Below, piece by piece: positions 35,021 to 48,592 of a DNA stretch of 64,000 bases. Made by a program: the position numbers and the translations under genes. Under the pieces are notes generated by a model. The model was not told where the DNA came from, searched no databases, and saw only the letters and a list, made by a program, of their open reading frames with translations. Source of the DNA: Castellaniella sp049650445 (lineage in GTDB: Bacteria; Pseudomonadota; Gammaproteobacteria; Burkholderiales; Burkholderiaceae_B); NCBI RefSeq assembly GCF_049650445.1, contig NZ_JBASAD010000025.1, positions 1-64,000 on the forward strand, read 5' to 3'. How positions within the stretch are numbered: the stretch's first letter is position 1; each line of letters starts with the position of its first letter.

Positions 35021-36127
35021 ATGAAGTCGCTTGTCATCAGTGTCGATCTGGGCGACCTGGACTACGCCGCCCACGCCGAGGAATTCCTCATGCTGGCCAG
35101 CGGGGCCGGGGCCGACATCGTTGAAGTCCTCACCGCCCGGCGCAGCCGGCCGGATGCCGCAGGCTTCATCGGTTCGGGCAAGATCGAAGAGGCAGCCGCC
35201 CTGGTCAAGGCGACCGGCGCCGAGGTCGTGCTGTTCGACCAGGCGCTCACCCCCGCCCAGCAGCGCAATCTGGAACGCCATTTCGAGGTCCGTGTCGTCG
35301 ACCGGGTGGCCCTGATTCTGGATATTTTTGCGCTGCGTGCCAAAAGTCACGAAGGCAAGCTTCAGGTCGAACTGGCCCAGTTGCAACACTTGTCCACCCG
35401 GCTGACCCGGATGTGGACTCACCTGGAACGCCAGCGCGGCGGTATCGGCGTGCGCGGTCCCGGCGAATCGCAACTGGAAACCGACCGGCGCCTGATCGGC
35501 GTGCGCGTGCGCGCCCTGAAAGAACGCCTGGATCGCGTCCAGCGCCAGCGCCTGACCCAGCGCCGCGCCCGGGTGCGTGGCAAGACCTTGTCGGTTTCCC
35601 TGGTCGGCTATACCAACGCGGGCAAATCCACGCTGTTCAACGCGCTGACCCGCGCCGACGCGTACGCCGCCGACCAATTGTTCGCCACGCTGGACACCAC
35701 GACCCGCCGCGTCTGGATCGAAGGCGCCGGCCAGATCGTCGTGTCCGACACCGTGGGCTTCATCCGCTCCCTGCCGCCGATGCTGATCGCGGCATTCCGG
35801 GCGACACTGGAGGAAACCATTCATGCCGATCTGTTGCTGCACGTGATCGACGCGGCCAGTCCGCAGCGCGACGAGCAGGCGGCGGCGGTCAATCAGGTTC
35901 TGCGCGACATCGAGGCCCACGATATCCCGCAGATTCTGGTCTACAACAAAATCGACACGGCCGGATATGAACCCCGGGTCGAGCGAAATGAACATGGTAC
36001 GATTGCGCGAGTCTTCGTCAGTGCGCTGCAACGCAGCGGGCTGGACGGTTTGCGGCAGTCGATTGTTGAATTTGGTGGGGAGCCTACGGGAAACAATGCG
36101 TTTGATGAAACTGTTCAACCTGAATGA
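35021..36127 (+). CDS. hflX: Ribosome-associated GTPase HflX
   Basis: This 368-residue GTPase has the HflX N-terminal domain (RRSRPDAAGFIGSGKIEE, DQALTPAQQRNLE), a long helical linker with RGPGESQLETDRR, and the G domain with GYTNAGKSTLFNAL and DTVGFIRSLPP. HflX splits stalled ribosomes, notably after heat shock. The C-terminus overlaps the likely hflK start by 32 bases in another frame, suggesting coupled expression. Confidence 0.97.
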   Translation: MKSLVISVDLGDLDYAAHAEEFLMLASGAGADIVEVLTARRSRPDAAGFIGSGKIEEAAALVKATGAEVVLFDQALTPAQQRNLERHFEVRVVDRVALILDIFALRAKSHEGKLQVELAQLQHLSTRLTRMWTHLERQRGGIGVRGPGESQLETDRRLIGVRVRALKERLDRVQRQRLTQRRARVRGKTLSVSLVGYTNAGKSTLFNALTRADAYAADQLFATLDTTTRRVWIEGAGQIVVSDTVGFIRSLPPMLIAAFRATLEETIHADLLLHVIDAASPQRDEQAAAVNQVLRDIEAHDIPQILVYNKIDTAGYEPRVERNEHGTIARVFVSALQRSGLDGLRQSIVEFGGEPTGNNAFDETVQPE

Positions 36128-37412
36128 TCCGGGCTGGGGACGGGGCAACCAGAACCAGAATAACGACGACCCGCGCGGCAAACCCGATCAATCCTCCGGT
36201 CCCCCCGATCTGGATGAGGTCTGGCGCGATTTCAGCAAGCGCCTGAACGGCCTGTTCGGCCGCCGGGGCGGCGGACGCGGTCCCCGTCCGCCGTCGGGCG
36301 GCTTGCCGTCGCTGCCTGGGCCGTCGCCCCGCTTCGTGCTGTTGCTGGTCGTGGTCGCCGTGCTGCTGTGGCTGGGCAGCGGGTTCATGATCGTCCAGGA
36401 AGGCCAGGTGGCCGTGGTCACCCGCTTTGGGCAGTACGTCAAGACGCTCAATCCGGGTCTGCAATGGCGCCTGCCGTATCCCATCGAAGCTGCCCAGCCG
36501 GTCAATATCGCACAGTTGCGGACCTTCGAGGTCGGCTTCCGCGGTTCGTCGCGCAACAAGGTGCTGCCTGAATCCCTGATGCTGACCACCGACGAGAACA
36601 TCGTCGACGTGCAGTTCGTGGTGCAGTACCGGCTGCTGCCCGATGGCGCGCCGGCCTATCTGTTCAATACCAGCCAGCCCGACGAATCCGTGCGTCAGGC
36701 GGCCGAGACCGCCATGCGCGAAATCGTCGGCCGCAAGCCCATGGACTTTGTCCTGTATTCGGGTCGTACCGAGGTCGCCTCCGAGGTCCAGGCCCTGGCG
36801 CAGTCCATCCTGGACCGCTACAAGACCGGCATCCAGATTTCCACTGTGGCCATCCAGAACGTGCAGCCGCCCGAACAGGTCCAGGCCGCGTTCGACGACG
36901 CCGTCAAGGCCGGTCAGGACCGTGAACGCCAGGTCAACGAAGGCAATGCCTACGCCAGCAAGGTCGTCCCTGAATCAGAGGGCCAGGCGGCCCGCATGAT
37001 CCAGGACTCCGAGGGCTACAGCGCCCAGGTCATCGGCAAGGCTCAGGGTGACACCTCGCGCTTTGACAGCATCGTTGCCGAATACACCAAGGCGCCCGAC
37101 GTCACGCGCGAACGCCTGTATCTGGAAACCATGCAGGACATTCTCAGCGACAGCGCCAAGGTCATGATCGACGCCTCGGTCAGCAACAACATGCTCTACT
37201 TGCCGCTGGACAAGATCATGGGCCAGGCCGCGCGCTCGGTCGAGGGTTCCTCGTCATCGGGTTCGCGTGACGCTGGTTCGTCCAGCGGATCGGCGCCGGC
37301 CGCTGCCGGGGCCGCCCAGGCCGCTCAGGGACAGTCCGGGTCCGGCCGTACCGCGCCGCGTGGCGTGCCGTCCGGCCTGGACGGCCTGATGACCAGCCCG
37401 TACTCGAACTAG
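36096..37412 (+). CDS. hflK: FtsH protease regulator HflK
   Basis: The 438-residue protein has a Gly/Arg/Pro-rich cytoplasmic N-terminus, one membrane helix (about 70-90, FVLLLVVVAVLLWLGSGFMIV) and an SPFH/band-7 periplasmic domain (VTRFGQYVKTLNPGLQWRLPYP; VLPESLMLTTDENIVDVQ). With HflC it forms a cage that controls the FtsH protease. I chose ATG 36096 (MRLMKLFNLNDPGWG); ATG 36105 is an alternative, and both lie in the end of hflX. The C-terminal 50 residues are low-complexity Ser/Gly/Ala. Confidence 0.95.
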   Translation: MRLMKLFNLNDPGWGRGNQNQNNDDPRGKPDQSSGPPDLDEVWRDFSKRLNGLFGRRGGGRGPRPPSGGLPSLPGPSPRFVLLLVVVAVLLWLGSGFMIVQEGQVAVVTRFGQYVKTLNPGLQWRLPYPIEAAQPVNIAQLRTFEVGFRGSSRNKVLPESLMLTTDENIVDVQFVVQYRLLPDGAPAYLFNTSQPDESVRQAAETAMREIVGRKPMDFVLYSGRTEVASEVQALAQSILDRYKTGIQISTVAIQNVQPPEQVQAAFDDAVKAGQDRERQVNEGNAYASKVVPESEGQAARMIQDSEGYSAQVIGKAQGDTSRFDSIVAEYTKAPDVTRERLYLETMQDILSDSAKVMIDASVSNNMLYLPLDKIMGQAARSVEGSSSSGSRDAGSSSGSAPAAAGAAQAAQGQSGSGRTAPRGVPSGLDGLMTSPYSN

Positions 37413-37427
37413 GACTAGGAGCCCAAG

Positions 37428-38315
37428 ATGCAACGCTTTTTCCCCGCCCTGGTCGGTCTGCTCGTGCTCGTCGCGGTGCTGTCCTCGTGCATGTTCATCG
37501 TGCGCGAGCGTGATTCCGCGCTTCTGTTCGCCCTCGGCGAAGTCCGTGAAACCATCACCAAACCGGGCCTGTACTTCAAGTTTCCACCGCCTTTTGAAAA
37601 CGTCGTCTACCTGGACAAACGGCTGCAGACCATCGAAACGCGCGATCCGGAACGCATCCAGACCGCCGAAAAGAAGAACCTGCTGATCGACTCCTTCGTC
37701 AAGTGGCGCATCGCCGATCCGCGTCAGTATTACGTCACCTTTGGCGCCAACAGCAACGCGGCGGTCGAACGTCTCCAGGCGCAGATTCGCGACGCCCTGA
37801 ACGCCGCCGTCAACGTGCGTACCGTGAAGCAGGTGGTTGCCACCGACCGTGACACCATCATGAAGGAAATCCAGAGTGCCGTGGCGCGTCGTGCCCAGCC
37901 GCTGGGTGTGGACGTGGTTGACGTGCGCCTGCGGCGCATCGACTTTGCCCCGGAAATTTCCGAATCCGTTTATCGACGCATGGAAGCCGAGCGCAAGCAA
38001 GAAGCCAACCGTCTGCGCGCCAGCGGTGCCGCCGACAGCGAACGCATTCGTGCCGAGGCCGATCGCAAGCGCCAGGAAATCCTGGCCAAGGCCTATGCCG
38101 AATCTCAGGCCAAGCGCGGTGAGGGGGATGCTACGGCGGCCGCCATCTACGCCAAGTCCTACGGACAGAACCCCGAGTTCTACAGCTTCTACAAAAGCCT
38201 CGATGCGTACCGTTCGGCCTTTGCCGATCAGAATGGCACCCTGGTTCTGAGCCCGGATTCGGACTTCTTCCGCTTCTGGGATCGTGCCCGAGGCGACAAG
38301 CCCGCCGCGCGCTGA
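37428..38315 (+). CDS. hflC: FtsH protease regulator HflC
   Basis: This 295-residue partner of HflK has an N-terminal membrane anchor (about 4-22) and an SPFH domain (IVRERDSALLFALGEVRETITKPGLYFK; VDVVDVRLRRIDFAPEISESVYRRMEAERKQEA), with a charged helical C-terminal region. It lies 15 bases after hflK. Length and order are typical. Confidence 0.97.
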   Translation: MQRFFPALVGLLVLVAVLSSCMFIVRERDSALLFALGEVRETITKPGLYFKFPPPFENVVYLDKRLQTIETRDPERIQTAEKKNLLIDSFVKWRIADPRQYYVTFGANSNAAVERLQAQIRDALNAAVNVRTVKQVVATDRDTIMKEIQSAVARRAQPLGVDVVDVRLRRIDFAPEISESVYRRMEAERKQEANRLRASGAADSERIRAEADRKRQEILAKAYAESQAKRGEGDATAAAIYAKSYGQNPEFYSFYKSLDAYRSAFADQNGTLVLSPDSDFFRFWDRARGDKPAAR

Positions 38316-38332
38316 ACGAGGATCGACGGACC

Positions 38333-39505
38333 ATGATGTCAAGCTGGCTGTTGCCGGAAAATCTGTCGGACGTTCTGCCCGCCGAGGCGCGCCGCATCGA
38401 GGAATTGCGCCGCGAACTGCTGGACCTGTACCGGACCTACGGTTTTGAACTCGTCGCGCCACCCATGGTGGAATACCTCGATTCCCTGATGCCGGCCAAC
38501 GACGAGGCCCTGCGTCTGCGTACCTGCAAGCTGGTGGACCAGCTCTCGGGTCTGACCATGGGCGTGCGTGCCGACATCACCATCCAGGTCTCGCGCATCG
38601 ACGCCCATCTGCTCAACCGCGAGGGTGTCACCCGGCTGTGCTATTGCGGGCCGGTGGTGCATGCACGGGCGGGCGGCCTGATGTCGGATCGGGAACTGCT
38701 GCAGATCGGTGCGGAAATCTTCGGTCATGCGGGTGTGCAGGCTGACATCGAATCGATCCGTCTGGCGCTGGAATCCGTGCGTCGGGCAGGGGTGAGCCAG
38801 CCGCGTCTGGACCTGAACCATCCCGGGGTGGGGCGGGCGCTGGTGGACGCCGATCAGGCCCTGGCCGAGGTCGCCGACGCGGTCTTCGAACTGCTCAGCG
38901 CCAAGGATGCTCCTGGCTTGCAGGCGCTGTGCACCGAGGTCGGCGCGCGCGCCGATACTCTGGACGCGCTGCGCGCCCTGACTGCCCTGTACGGCGACCT
39001 GTCGGTGCTGGACCGGGCCCGCGAATGCCTGCCCGGTCTGCCGGCCGTGCTGATCGCTCTGGACGATCTGCGGACCTTGTGCACGGCGCTGCCGGACGCG
39101 CCGATCGCGCTGGATCTGGCGGACATGGGTGGGGGCTACGGCTATCACTCCGGCGTCATGTTCGCCATCTACGCGGCGGGCTGGCACGACGCGCTGGTGC
39201 GTGGCGGCCGTTACGACGGCATCGGCCGCAAATTCGGCCGTGCTCGTCCGGCGACCGGCTTCAGTCTGGATCTGCGCAAACTGTCCGCGGGCTTGCCCGA
39301 CGCACAACCCGTTCAGGCCATTCGTGCGCCCTGGTCGGACGATCCCGACCTGATCACGGCCATCCGCGACCTGCGGGCTCAGGGCCGTGTCGTGATCCAG
39401 GCGCTGCCGGGCGAACCCCAGTATCCGGATGAGTTTTTCGTCGATCAGGAATTGGCCGCCACCGGCGATGGCTGGGCGCTACGGCCCCTGGACAGCGCCG
39501 CCTGA
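38333..39505 (+). CDS. hisZ: ATP phosphoribosyltransferase regulatory subunit HisZ
   Basis: The 390-residue protein is a HisS-like catalytic-core paralogue without an anticodon domain: WLLPENLSDVLPAEARRIEELRRELLDLYRTYGFELVAPP-type start, class II motifs in VDQLSGLTMGVRADIT, CYCGPVVHAR and RGGRYDGIG. It activates the short form of HisG, the first enzyme of histidine synthesis, so a short hisG should exist elsewhere. It follows hflC by 17 bases and precedes purA. Two adjacent ATGs (38333, 38336) are possible starts. Confidence 0.94.
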   Translation: MMSSWLLPENLSDVLPAEARRIEELRRELLDLYRTYGFELVAPPMVEYLDSLMPANDEALRLRTCKLVDQLSGLTMGVRADITIQVSRIDAHLLNREGVTRLCYCGPVVHARAGGLMSDRELLQIGAEIFGHAGVQADIESIRLALESVRRAGVSQPRLDLNHPGVGRALVDADQALAEVADAVFELLSAKDAPGLQALCTEVGARADTLDALRALTALYGDLSVLDRARECLPGLPAVLIALDDLRTLCTALPDAPIALDLADMGGGYGYHSGVMFAIYAAGWHDALVRGGRYDGIGRKFGRARPATGFSLDLRKLSAGLPDAQPVQAIRAPWSDDPDLITAIRDLRAQGRVVIQALPGEPQYPDEFFVDQELAATGDGWALRPLDSAA

Positions 39506-39589
39506 GGGCGGTGTTCGTCGAATCCCGTCACCAATGGTATAAACTAACCCGTTTCCCATGGCGGCATTCCGTCGCCTTTCGAAAGAATT

Positions 39590-40885
<1,296 letters not shown>

Positions 40886-40903
40886 TGCGCCGGGAGAAAA
40901 CGA

Positions 40904-40929
40904 AACCGCAAGCCCGCTTGCGGTTTTTT
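40904..40929 (+). terminator. Rho-independent terminator after purA
   Basis: A nine-base stem (40904-40912 with 40917-40925), a four-base loop and a run of six T (40924-40929) form a textbook terminator between purA and the phosphoribosyltransferase gene. Confidence 0.85.
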
Positions 40930-40966
40930 CATACGCCTCATCTTTTTACACGAACGGGAAACACCG

Positions 40967-41527
40967 ATGAGCATGCCACCGAGCACTGAACGCGACCTCT
41001 GGGTCAGCTGGGAACAGTATCACGGCCTGATCGAACGCCTGGGTCTGCTGGTCCATGAGTCCGGCTGGGCTTTCGACAAGATCCTCTGTCTGGCGCGCGG
41101 CGGCGTGCGCGTGGGCGATGTGCTGTCGCGCATCTTCGACCTGCCGCTGGGCATTCTGGCGACCAGCAGCTACCGCGAGGCGGCGGGCACGGTCCAGGGC
41201 CAACTCGACATCGCCCAGTTCATCACCATCACGCGCGGCACGCTGGACGGCCGGGTCCTGCTGGTGGACGACATGGTCGATACCGGCCTGACCTTCACCC
41301 GTGTGCGCGACCACCTGGTCCAGCAGTTCCCCGGCATCACCGAATTGCGCACGGCCGTGCTCTGGCAGAAGGGCCACGCCAAGGTGAAGCCCGACTACTT
41401 TGTCGAGCATCTGCCCACCAACCCCTGGATTCACCAGCCCTTCGAGGACTACGACAGCCTGCGTCCGCACCAGCTCGAAGCGTGGATCCGCAAGGGCGTG
41501 CGCACGGCGTACCCGGATTCGAAATAG
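40967..41527 (+). CDS. Phosphoribosyltransferase domain protein (purine salvage type)
   Basis: The 186-residue protein is a type I PRTase: KILCLARGGVRVGDVLSR is the N-terminal PPi loop region, and VLLVDDMVDTGLTF (about 101-114) is the PRPP-binding motif. It resembles the COG2236 group (hypoxanthine/xanthine-type PRTases) and has a C-terminal W-I-H-Q-P-F-E-DYDSLRP segment. Place after purA hints at purine salvage, but the base used is not certain. It has its own transcript by the look of the terminator before it. Confidence 0.85.
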   Translation: MSMPPSTERDLWVSWEQYHGLIERLGLLVHESGWAFDKILCLARGGVRVGDVLSRIFDLPLGILATSSYREAAGTVQGQLDIAQFITITRGTLDGRVLLVDDMVDTGLTFTRVRDHLVQQFPGITELRTAVLWQKGHAKVKPDYFVEHLPTNPWIHQPFEDYDSLRPHQLEAWIRKGVRTAYPDSK

Positions 41528-41531
41528 GGCC

Positions 41532-41557
41532 GGGGGCCCGGCTGCATGCCGGCCCCC
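41532..41557 (+). terminator. GC hairpin after the phosphoribosyltransferase gene
   Basis: A stem of ten pairs with one bulged C (41532-41542 with 41548-41557) and a five-base loop follows the gene stop directly. It has no T-run, so termination is only probable. Confidence 0.5.
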
Positions 41558-41587
41558 CGAAACATGGCTATGGCCTGGGATTCATGC

Positions 41588-41593
41588 TAGAAT
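41588..41593 (+). promoter_or_regulatory. Possible -10 box for the rpsU-dnaG operon
   Basis: TAGAAT, one mismatch from TATAAT, lies about 100 bases before rpsU and just after the upstream hairpin. No good -35 hexamer is seen at 16-18 bases, so this is tentative. Confidence 0.3.
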
Positions 41594-41691
41594 CCTACGT
41601 CTAATTTGAACCTTTCCTTTAACTTCACCATGTGCGCATCGGATAGCCTGGTTATCCGCCGCCCATGCGCTACAGGCTTTCAAGGATTTAC

Positions 41692-41904
41692 ATGTCGATT
41701 GTCCGCCTCAAAGAAAACGAGCCGTTCGAGGCCGCCCTGCGGCGCTTCAAGCGCACCATCGAAAAGACCGGTCTTTTGACCGAGCTGCGTTCGCGCGAGT
41801 TTTACGAAAAGCCCACGGCCGAGCGCAAGCGCAAGCACGCTGCCGCCGTCAAGCGCCACTACAAGCGCATCCGCAGCCAACAACTGCCGCCGCGACTCTA
41901 TTGA
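41692..41904 (+). CDS. rpsU: 30S ribosomal protein S21
   Basis: This 70-residue basic protein starts MSIVRLKENEPFEAALRRFK and contains the S21 pattern REFYEKPTAERKRKHAAAVKR, ending RLY. It opens the rpsU-dnaG-rpoD macromolecular synthesis operon. The ATG at 41692 follows CAAGGAT at a proper distance; nine upstream in-frame codons are excluded by family length. The dnaG start codon follows its stop with no gap. Confidence 0.98.
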   Translation: MSIVRLKENEPFEAALRRFKRTIEKTGLLTELRSREFYEKPTAERKRKHAAAVKRHYKRIRSQQLPPRLY

Positions 41905-43887
41905 TTGATTCCTGAATCTTTCATTCAGGAACTGCTTGCGCGCGTCGATATCGTCGACGTCGTCGGCCGGTACGTCAAGCTGCGCAAAGGGGGCGCAAAC
42001 CTGCTGGGTTTGTGCCCTTTTCACAATGAAAAGTCGCCGTCGTTCACCGTCAGTCCGACCAAGCAGTTCTATCATTGCTTCGGTTGCGGTGCGCACGGTA
42101 CCGCGCTGCGCTTCCTGACCGAGCACACCGGGGCCCCATTTCCCGAGGCCGTACGCAGTCTTGCGGCCAGTGTCGGCATATCGGTGCCCGAAGAATCCCG
42201 CACGCCTCGCCAGCGCGCCGCCGACCGCGAGCGCCGCGAGGAGGGCTCGCGTCAGCACCGCATCCTGGATCAGGCTCAGGCGCACTATCGCGCCGCCCTG
42301 AAACAGGCGCCTGAAGCCATCGAATACCTGAAGCGCCGGGGTCTGAGCGGCGAGATCGCCGCCCGCTATGGCCTGGGTTGGGCCAGCCGCGACCGGCGTG
42401 GGCTGGCGACGGTCTTTTCGCACTACGAGGACCCGGCGTTGCTGGAATCGGGGCTGGTGATCGAGTCCGAGGACGGCCGGCGCCACGACCGCTTTCGCGG
42501 CCGGGTCATGTTCCCGATCCATAATCAGCGCGGCCAGTTGATCGGCTTCGGCGGCCGGCTGATCGAAGCGGGTGAGCCCAAATACCTGAATTCCCCCGAG
42601 ACCGGCCTGTTTTCCAAGGGCCACGAACTCTATGGTCTGCACGAGGCGCGTGCCGGCATCCGCGCCGAGGGCTGCGTGCTGGTGGTCGAGGGTTATATGG
42701 ACGTGGTGGCCCTGGCCCAGTACGGGTTGAACAACGCGGTCGCGACGCTGGGCACGTCCACCACACCAGAACACCTGCGCAAGCTGCGCCGCGCCAGCGA
42801 CCGCATCGTCTTCAGCTTCGACGGCGACAGCGCCGGGCGCAAGGCCGCCTGGCGGGCCCTGCAGGCCTGCCTGCCCTGGGTGGCCGAAGACATTTCCATG
42901 CGCTTTCTGTTCCTGCCGGAAAGCCACGACCCGGATTCCTACGTGCGGGCCTACGGCGTCCAGGCCCTGCGCGCCTGCCTGGACGAGGCCATGCCGCTGT
43001 CGCGCTTCATGCTCGACGAACTCGGTTCGCGCCATGATCTGGACGAGGCCGAAGGCCGTGCTGCCTGTGTGTACGAGGCCCGGCCACTGTTCGCGCAGAT
43101 GCCCGAGGGTGGGTTCCGCTTGCAACTGGAGCGCGAATTCGCCCGCCAGGTCCGCCTGACACCGGAGGAACTGGCGCAGTTGCTGGCCGCCGCAGGCCCG
43201 GCGGCGGGTGGCGCCGGGCCGTCTGCCGGTACGGGACGGCAGGCCGGACAGGGTGGTGTCACGGGCTCCGGCACGTATGGCACCGCGCGTTTTTCTCATC
43301 CGGAGGGCGGCCATGCGTCGGAACCGGAGGGTGCGCCGTGGCTGGGCCATGAGGACCCGGGCGCAGGGATGGATCTGGACGGTGCGCCGCCTTGGGCGGA
43401 TGCCGTGCCGTCGCAGGCGCCGCGAGGCGCCGGCCGGAAGCCGCCTCGGGGCAGAGGTGGTTCGCGCCAGGTTACGCCCATGGCGCGACGGCTGCTGCGG
43501 CTGTTGCTGGCGCATCCCGCCCTGGTGGCGGGGCTGGGAGACCAGCAGCTTGAATTATTGGCCCACCATCCCCATCTGGGTATGGTCAGGCAGCTCGTCG
43601 GCCTGGCCAGCACGTGCGGCGCTGCGCATGCGGGGGCGTTGCTGCAGGCTGCCGATCCCGAATCGGACCTTGCGCGGGCGATCCAGGATCTGTCCACCGA
43701 GTTGATGGCCCAGGATCTGCCCGACCCGCAGGCCGAATGGGATGACGCCTTGCGCGCCATCGAGCGCCAGTCCGTGCAGGAACAATGCGATCGGCTGATC
43801 GCCTCCGGGCTCGTGACGGAGGAAGACAGCCGCCGCTATCAGGAGCTCAGCCGTCGCCTGGCCAGGCTCAAGGCCGGGGCGGGATGA
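41905..43887 (+). CDS. dnaG: DNA primase
   Basis: The 660-residue primase makes RNA primers for replication. The zinc domain has Cys37, His40, Cys58 and Cys61 (CHC2 type), the TOPRIM domain contains VVEGYMDVVAL and SFDGDSAGRKAAWRAL, and the C-terminal DnaB-binding domain (about 520-660) follows a Gly/Ala/Pro-rich linker (about 430-520). The start is a TTG immediately after the rpsU stop, supported by the family N-terminus IPESFIQELLARVDIVDVV; a weak start and a hairpin over codons 3-9 should keep its level low compared with S21. Confidence 0.96.
   Translation: MIPESFIQELLARVDIVDVVGRYVKLRKGGANLLGLCPFHNEKSPSFTVSPTKQFYHCFGCGAHGTALRFLTEHTGAPFPEAVRSLAASVGISVPEESRTPRQRAADRERREEGSRQHRILDQAQAHYRAALKQAPEAIEYLKRRGLSGEIAARYGLGWASRDRRGLATVFSHYEDPALLESGLVIESEDGRRHDRFRGRVMFPIHNQRGQLIGFGGRLIEAGEPKYLNSPETGLFSKGHELYGLHEARAGIRAEGCVLVVEGYMDVVALAQYGLNNAVATLGTSTTPEHLRKLRRASDRIVFSFDGDSAGRKAAWRALQACLPWVAEDISMRFLFLPESHDPDSYVRAYGVQALRACLDEAMPLSRFMLDELGSRHDLDEAEGRAACVYEARPLFAQMPEGGFRLQLEREFARQVRLTPEELAQLLAAAGPAAGGAGPSAGTGRQAGQGGVTGSGTYGTARFSHPEGGHASEPEGAPWLGHEDPGAGMDLDGAPPWADAVPSQAPRGAGRKPPRGRGGSRQVTPMARRLLRLLLAHPALVAGLGDQQLELLAHHPHLGMVRQLVGLASTCGAAHAGALLQAADPESDLARAIQDLSTELMAQDLPDPQAEWDDALRAIERQSVQEQCDRLIASGLVTEEDSRRYQELSRRLARLKAGAG
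41911..41929 (+). promoter_or_regulatory. Hairpin over the dnaG translation start
   Basis: CCTGAAT (41911-41917) and ATTCAGG (41923-41929) form a seven-base stem with a five-base loop six bases after the first base of the TTG start codon. It could slow initiation of dnaG. No T-run follows, so it is not a terminator. Confidence 0.4.
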
Positions 43888-43894
43888 GGCTGGA

Positions 43895-43924
43895 CACAGG
43901 ACAGTCCCTGCGGACTGTCCTGTG
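43895..43924 (+). promoter_or_regulatory. Long intercistronic hairpin between dnaG and rpoD
   Basis: A perfect 13-base stem (43895-43907 with 43912-43924) with a four-base loop lies just after dnaG. There is no T-run. It could mark a processing site or protect the upstream mRNA; in E. coli this junction is cleaved by RNase E. Confidence 0.5.
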
Positions 43925-44084
43925 CCTGCCGAATCGGAGCGCCCTGCAAGGCGCGACGTGGGGGGTGTTGCGGCAGGGGGTGCCCCGGCCTGCCGAATGC
44001 AGTAAACTATATGGTTTTCAATAAGTTGTCGTGCAGCAAGCTGTCAAGCAATCAGACTTCAAGTCTACGGAACGGAACCCACAC

Positions 44085-46322
<2,238 letters not shown>

Positions 46323-46341
46323 GTTTCTGCCGGATGGACAA

Positions 46342-46377
46342 GGGCCCCCACGCTGCGCAGCGTGGGGGGCCCTTTTT
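46342..46377 (+). terminator. Rho-independent terminator of rpoD
   Basis: A stem of about 16 pairs with one unpaired G (46342-46372) is followed by five T. It is the end of the rpsU-dnaG-rpoD operon and overlaps the start of an intergenic repeat copy. Confidence 0.8.
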
Positions 46378-46460
46378 GCCGCCGGGCCGCCCCAAGGCAA
46401 AAAGCGCCCCCTCGGGGGGCAGCAATCGGCCGCAGGCTGCGCAGCGTGGGGGCCCCCTTG
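46373..46460. repeat. Intergenic repeat, third core copy with flank
   Basis: The core at 46373-46403 matches the two cores near 21552-21668 (paired TTTTTGCC and GGCAAAAA ends around GGGCCGCC), and the following C-run/G-run hairpin and GCGCAGCGTGGGGGC segment also match. It fills the gap between rpoD and the convergent activator gene. Confidence 0.75.
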
Positions 46461-46465
46461 TCTCT

Positions 46466-48310
<1,845 letters not shown>

Positions 48311-48329
48311 GGAGTCCTCTGTCCGAGGG

Positions 48330-48401
48330 TGTCGCGGACCTGTCGCGGTTCGCGGCAAAGACTGTCGCCGGTTGCGGCGAAAAGTGTCGCAAAATGCGAC
48401 A
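48330..48401. promoter_or_regulatory. Array of activator sites, TGTCGC-N5-GCGACA type
   Basis: TGTCGC occurs at 48330, 48341, 48363 and 48385, spaced 11, 22 and 22 bases. The last is a perfect palindrome (48385-48401, five-base centre); the ones at 48341 and 48363 have right halves with one and two mismatches; the first is a lone half-site. The array lies about 90 to 160 bases before the sigma-54 promoter and just before the activator gene. Confidence 0.7.
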
Positions 48402-48490
48402 AACCCATGTTTTAAAAGCCATTTTGTCTCAGTATGCCATCGTCGCCCGGCCTTTGAAAGCCCCGCCGGTCCCGTATGTTCGGCGTAAGT

Positions 48491-48505
48491 TGGCATGGTC
48501 CTTGC
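48491..48505 (+). promoter_or_regulatory. Sigma-54 (-24/-12) promoter for the aldehyde dehydrogenase gene
   Basis: TGGCATGGTCCTTGC matches the consensus TGGCAC-N5-TTGC with one change. The -12 GC at 48504-48505 puts the transcript start near 48517, about 76 bases before the ATG. Confidence 0.8.
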
Positions 48506-48515
48506 TTTGATAAAA

Positions 48516-48576
48516 ATGAGCCCGCCGCGCGTCGCGGCGGCGCGTCCGGGTCCCGCTCGCTCGGGGTCCGGCTCAT
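48516..48576 (+). promoter_or_regulatory. Structured 5' leader of the aldehyde dehydrogenase mRNA
   Basis: An outer seven-base stem (ATGAGCC 48516-48522 with GGCTCAT 48570-48576) encloses two hairpins: 48523-48529 with 48533-48539, and 48548-48555 with 48562-48569 (two G-T pairs). The ribosome site CAGGAG lies outside. The fold begins at the predicted transcript start. Function is unknown. Confidence 0.35.
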
Positions 48577-48592
48577 CGACCAGGAGATAAAC

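Noticed and set aside
43300..43480. Possible frameshift or insertion in dnaG
   Set aside because: The Gly/Ala/Pro-rich stretch is in frame and fits a variable linker before the DnaB-binding domain.
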